This document shows positions 4,456 to 7,227 of a stretch of 7,227 bases of DNA, one piece after another. Source of the stretch: Candidatus Cibiobacter qucibialis (GTDB taxonomy: Bacteria > Bacillota > Clostridia > Oscillospirales > Ruminococcaceae); NCBI GenBank assembly GCA_004000625.1, contig SAUS01000013.1, forward strand, positions 1 to 7,227. Direction: 5' to 3'. A model generated the notes under the pieces. The model had not been told where the DNA came from and made no database searches. It saw nothing but the letters and a program-made list of their open reading frames with translations. Position 1 is the stretch's first letter. Each line of letters starts with the position of its first letter. The translations under genes were made by a program, and so were the position numbers.

Positions 4456-7065
4456 ATGAATACCAACCAATTTACCCAAAAAACGATGGAAGCCCTGCAG
4501 GCTGCCCAGCGTTTGGCAATTGAATATTCCAACCAGGCGTTGGAACAGGAGCACATGCTGGTGGCCCTGACCCAGCAGCAGGACGGCCTGATCCCCCAGC
4601 TGCTGACCAAGATGAACGTTGACCCCGGTACCTTTGAAACTGCCGCAGCGGAAAAAGTTTCCCAGCTGCCGCATGTGACGGGTTCCGGCCGTGACCCCGA
4701 TAAAGTCTATATCTCCAATGAGCTGGACCAGGCCCTGACCGCCGCTGAAAAGCAGGCCCAGCAGATGAAGGATGAATATATCAGCGTGGAGCATGTCTTT
4801 ATGGGCATGCTGCAGCGCCCCGGCCGCGTGGCTGGCGAGCTGTTCAAGCAGTTTGGCATCACACCGGAAAAGTTCATGCAGGTGTTGTCCGCCGTGCGCG
4901 GCAACCAGCGCGTGACCACTGATAACCCCGAATCTACCTATGACGCCCTGAAAAAATATGGCCAGGATCTGGTGGAAGCCGCCCGTGCCAACAAGCTGGA
5001 CCCCGTCATTGGCCGTGATTCCGAGATCCGCAATGTTATCCGCATCCTGTCCCGTAAGCGCAAGAACAATCCTGTGCTGATCGGTGAAGCTGGCGTTGGC
5101 AAAACGGCTATCGCTGAGGGCCTTGCCCAGCGTATCGTGCGCGGCGATGTGCCCGAAAACCTGAAAGACCGCACCGTGTTCAGCCTGGATATGGGCGCTC
5201 TGGTCGCCGGTGCTAAGTACCGCGGCGAGTTTGAGGAACGTTTGAAGAGCGTTCTGAACGAAGTTAAAAAGAGCGAAGGCAAGATCATCCTGTTCATTGA
5301 TGAGCTGCACACCATTGTGGGCGCCGGTAAAACCGACGGCGCAATGGATGCCGGCAACATCTTAAAGCCGATGCTGGCCCGCGGTGAGCTGCACTGCATT
5401 GGCGCCACCACCCTGGACGAGTACCGCCAGTATATCGAGAAAGACCCCGCTCTGGAACGCCGTTTCCAGCCCGTTATGGTGCAGGAGCCCACGGTGGAGG
5501 ATACCATCTCCATCCTGCGTGGCCTGAAAGAGCGCTATGAGGTGTACCATGGCGTTAAAATTCAGGATGGCGCTTTGATTGCGGCAGCAACGCTGTCTAA
5601 CCGTTATATTACCGACCGTTTCCTGCCGGATAAAGCCATCGACCTGGTGGATGAAGCCTGCGCAATGGTCAAGACCGAGCTGGACTCCATGCCCGCAGAG
5701 CTGGATGACCTGAACCATAAGATCACCCAGCTGCAGATCGAGCAGGCTTCTTTGCAGAAAGAAACCGATGAAATGTCCAAGCAGCGCCTTGCCGCCATCG
5801 AAAAAGAAATGGCCGAACTGCGCGATTCCTTCAATTCCAAGAAAGCTCAGTGGGAGAACGAGAAGAACGCCATCAATAAGGTGCAGAGCCTGCGCGCCGA
5901 GGTAGAAACCACCAAGGCCGAAATTGAAAAGGCAACCCGCAACGGCGATTACGCCAAGGCTGGTCAGCTGCAATACGGCAAACTGCCCGACCTGCAGCGC
6001 CAGCTGGAAGCTGAAGAAAAGATTGCTGCCGACAAGAAGGAGCAAAGCCTGCTGCGTGACCGCGTGACGGCCGAAGAGATCAGCCGCATTGTGGCCCGCT
6101 GGACCGGCATCCCTGTGGAGAAGCTGGTGGAGGGCGAGCGCGAAAAGCTGCTCCGCCTGCCCGAAGTGCTGCATCAGCGCGTGATCGGCCAGGACGAAGC
6201 CGTGCAGAAGGTTTCGGACGCTATCCTGCGCTCCCGCGCCGGCATTGCAAACCCGAACCGCCCCATTGGCAGCTTTTTGTTCCTTGGCCCCACGGGCGTT
6301 GGCAAGACCGAGCTGGCCAAAGCGCTGGCCCAGGCCCTGTTTGACGATGAAAAGAACATGGTTCGTATCGATATGACGGAATACATGGAGAAATTCAGTG
6401 TGTCTCGTCTGATCGGTGCGCCTCCGGGATATGTGGGTTATGAGGAGGGTGGTCAGCTGACTGAGGCTGTGCGCCGCCATCCCTACAGCGTTGTGCTGTT
6501 TGATGAGGTGGAAAAAGCCCACCCGGATGTGTTCAACATTCTGCTGCAAGTCCTTGACGATGGCCGTATTACCGACAGCCAGGGCCGTACCGTGGACTTT
6601 AAGAACACCATCATCATCCTGACCTCCAACCTTGGCTCTGACATCATTCTGGAAGACCTGGAAAAGAACCGTGCCAACGGCAAGAACGAACTGTCCGCCG
6701 AAGCGCGTGACAAGATCGACCTGCTGCTCAAGCGCCAGTTCCGCCCGGAGTTCCTGAACCGTCTGGACGATATTGTCTACTACAAGAGCCTGACCAAGGA
6801 TGAGATTGGCGGCATTGTGGATCTGATGTTGGCTGACCTGCGCAGCCGCCTGGCTGACAAGCAGCTGAAGCTGGTTGTGACCGATGCAGCCAAGAACGTG
6901 ATTGTGGATGACGGCTATGACCCCATCTATGGTGCCCGCCCGCTGAAGCGGTATATCCAGGCCAACGTGGAAACCATGATCGCAAAAGAGATCATCGGCG
7001 GCAACCATGTGCCCGGCGATACCCTGACCGTGGACGCCGAAAACGGCAAACTGGTCCTGCGCTAA
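4456..7065 (+). CDS. clpB: ATP-dependent protein disaggregase ClpB (Hsp100)
   Basis: The protein has 869 residues, full length for ClpB (E. coli ClpB is 857). It is a cytoplasmic hexameric AAA+ machine that, with DnaK/DnaJ/GrpE, threads aggregated proteins through its pore for refolding. The N-terminal Clp_N domain spans about 1-145. AAA domain 1 has Walker A GEAGVGKT (210-217), the pore loop KYRGEFE with Tyr255, Walker B ILFIDE (278-283) and the arginine pair at 335-336. A long charged coiled-coil middle domain (about 405-530) marks it as ClpB rather than ClpA, ClpC or ClpE. AAA domain 2 has Walker A GPTGVGKT (611-618), the pore loop GAPPGYVGYEEGG (Tyr659), Walker B VVLFDE (679-684), the FLNRLD arginine and sensor 2 GARPLKR (826-832). 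No ClpP-docking (I/L)GF loop was noticed, which fits a disaggregase. All catalytic motifs are intact. A CIRCE site controls the promoter, and a strong hairpin follows the stop. Confidence 0.98.
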   Translation: MNTNQFTQKTMEALQAAQRLAIEYSNQALEQEHMLVALTQQQDGLIPQLLTKMNVDPGTFETAAAEKVSQLPHVTGSGRDPDKVYISNELDQALTAAEKQAQQMKDEYISVEHVFMGMLQRPGRVAGELFKQFGITPEKFMQVLSAVRGNQRVTTDNPESTYDALKKYGQDLVEAARANKLDPVIGRDSEIRNVIRILSRKRKNNPVLIGEAGVGKTAIAEGLAQRIVRGDVPENLKDRTVFSLDMGALVAGAKYRGEFEERLKSVLNEVKKSEGKIILFIDELHTIVGAGKTDGAMDAGNILKPMLARGELHCIGATTLDEYRQYIEKDPALERRFQPVMVQEPTVEDTISILRGLKERYEVYHGVKIQDGALIAAATLSNRYITDRFLPDKAIDLVDEACAMVKTELDSMPAELDDLNHKITQLQIEQASLQKETDEMSKQRLAAIEKEMAELRDSFNSKKAQWENEKNAINKVQSLRAEVETTKAEIEKATRNGDYAKAGQLQYGKLPDLQRQLEAEEKIAADKKEQSLLRDRVTAEEISRIVARWTGIPVEKLVEGEREKLLRLPEVLHQRVIGQDEAVQKVSDAILRSRAGIANPNRPIGSFLFLGPTGVGKTELAKALAQALFDDEKNMVRIDMTEYMEKFSVSRLIGAPPGYVGYEEGGQLTEAVRRHPYSVVLFDEVEKAHPDVFNILLQVLDDGRITDSQGRTVDFKNTIIILTSNLGSDIILEDLEKNRANGKNELSAEARDKIDLLLKRQFRPEFLNRLDDIVYYKSLTKDEIGGIVDLMLADLRSRLADKQLKLVVTDAAKNVIVDDGYDPIYGARPLKRYIQANVETMIAKEIIGGNHVPGDTLTVDAENGKLVLR

Positions 7066-7100
7066 GCGCAAAGCGTTCAGCAATGCTGTACAAATAACCT

Positions 7101-7159
7101 AAAACAATATCCCCTGCGGATGCGGAAGTGATTCTGCGTCTGCAGGGGATATTTGTTTT
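7101..7159 (+). terminator. Long hairpin terminator after clpB, possibly bidirectional
   Basis: Bases 7101-7127 pair with 7132-7159 to form a stem of about 27 bp with one bulged T (7154) and a GTGA loop (7128-7131), a GNRA-type tetraloop. The core is CCCCTGC (7111-7117) with GCAGGGG (7142-7148). The inner ten pairs include three G-U wobbles, which suggests selection on RNA pairing. The outer part is A-rich on the left and T-rich on the right (TTTGTTTT), so either strand would give a GC stem followed by U-rich RNA. It starts 36 nt after the clpB stop and probably ends that transcript. It may also serve a gene converging from the right. Confidence 0.82.
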
Positions 7160-7227
7160 GGAAATATTTTTGGGCAATACCGCATAATTCTAAGTGCCGA
7201 TACGGCGAGCGAGGTGCGGCAGATGCT

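Noticed and set aside
4426..5310. A 294-codon minus-strand open frame over the clpB 5' half
   Set aside because: Antisense shadow of clpB with no domain; it would also run against the mapped promoter, CIRCE and clpB ribosome binding site.
5362..7083. A 573-codon open frame on the minus strand opposite clpB
   Set aside because: It is the antisense of a fully conserved clpB reading frame in GC-rich DNA. Its His/Gln/Leu-rich composition is what such shadows give, and it has no recognised domain or supporting ribosome binding site.
7161..7227. Start or end of a further gene at the right edge
   Set aside because: Some frames stay open on the minus strand, but the stretch is short, shows no recognisable motif or ribosome binding site, and cannot be judged without the next sequence.
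1..7227. CRISPR array, insertion sequence, prophage or toxin-antitoxin module
   Set aside because: No regularly spaced repeats, transposase or integrase motifs, terminal repeats or paired small genes were seen.

Overview
This window reads as part of a chromosome from a GC-rich, anaerobe-type Firmicute. The evidence is strong AGGAGG ribosome binding sites before nearly every gene, a HrcA/CIRCE-controlled sigma-A-type promoter on a heat-shock gene, and a ClpB and a PhoB-type two-component pair of the Gram-positive style. Protein texture (Ala/Gln/Cys-rich secreted proteins, a lipoprotein with a CTHDS..CPAC cysteine cluster) suggests the Faecalibacterium/Gemmiger/Subdoligranulum part of the Oscillospiraceae. 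That placement is inference from general familiarity, not a database match.

The left 4.1 kb is one leftward (minus-strand) transcription unit of four genes. In order of transcription these are an OmpR/PhoB-type response regulator (4118-3459), a two-transmembrane HAMP histidine kinase (3406-2009), a small membrane-anchored or secreted protein of unknown function (2012-1284, sharing an ATGA start/stop overlap with the kinase), and a lipoprotein with propeller-like repeats (1269 to beyond the left edge). Spacing is 52 nt, -4 nt and 14 nt. The two exported products are therefore probably made together with the sensor-regulator pair and may be part of the same envelope sensing or response function. 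What is sensed is not visible.

The right part carries clpB on the plus strand (4456-7065), encoding the complete 869-residue ClpB disaggregase. Its promoter (TTGACA/TACAAT, 4266-4293) runs directly into a near-perfect CIRCE operator (4295-4321), so HrcA repression is very likely. The leader of about 150 nt can form hairpins, one of which could alternatively pair with the start codon region. A long hairpin with a GUGA tetraloop (7101-7159) follows clpB as a probable terminator.

The roughly 340-nt divergent region 4119-4455 holds both promoters and is the only intergenic stretch above 300 nt. The last 67 bases (7161-7227) show nothing I can support as a gene. No tRNA, rRNA, mobile element, CRISPR array or obvious defence system is present. 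The best candidate for something undescribed is the two-component operon with its two unrecognised extracytoplasmic proteins.
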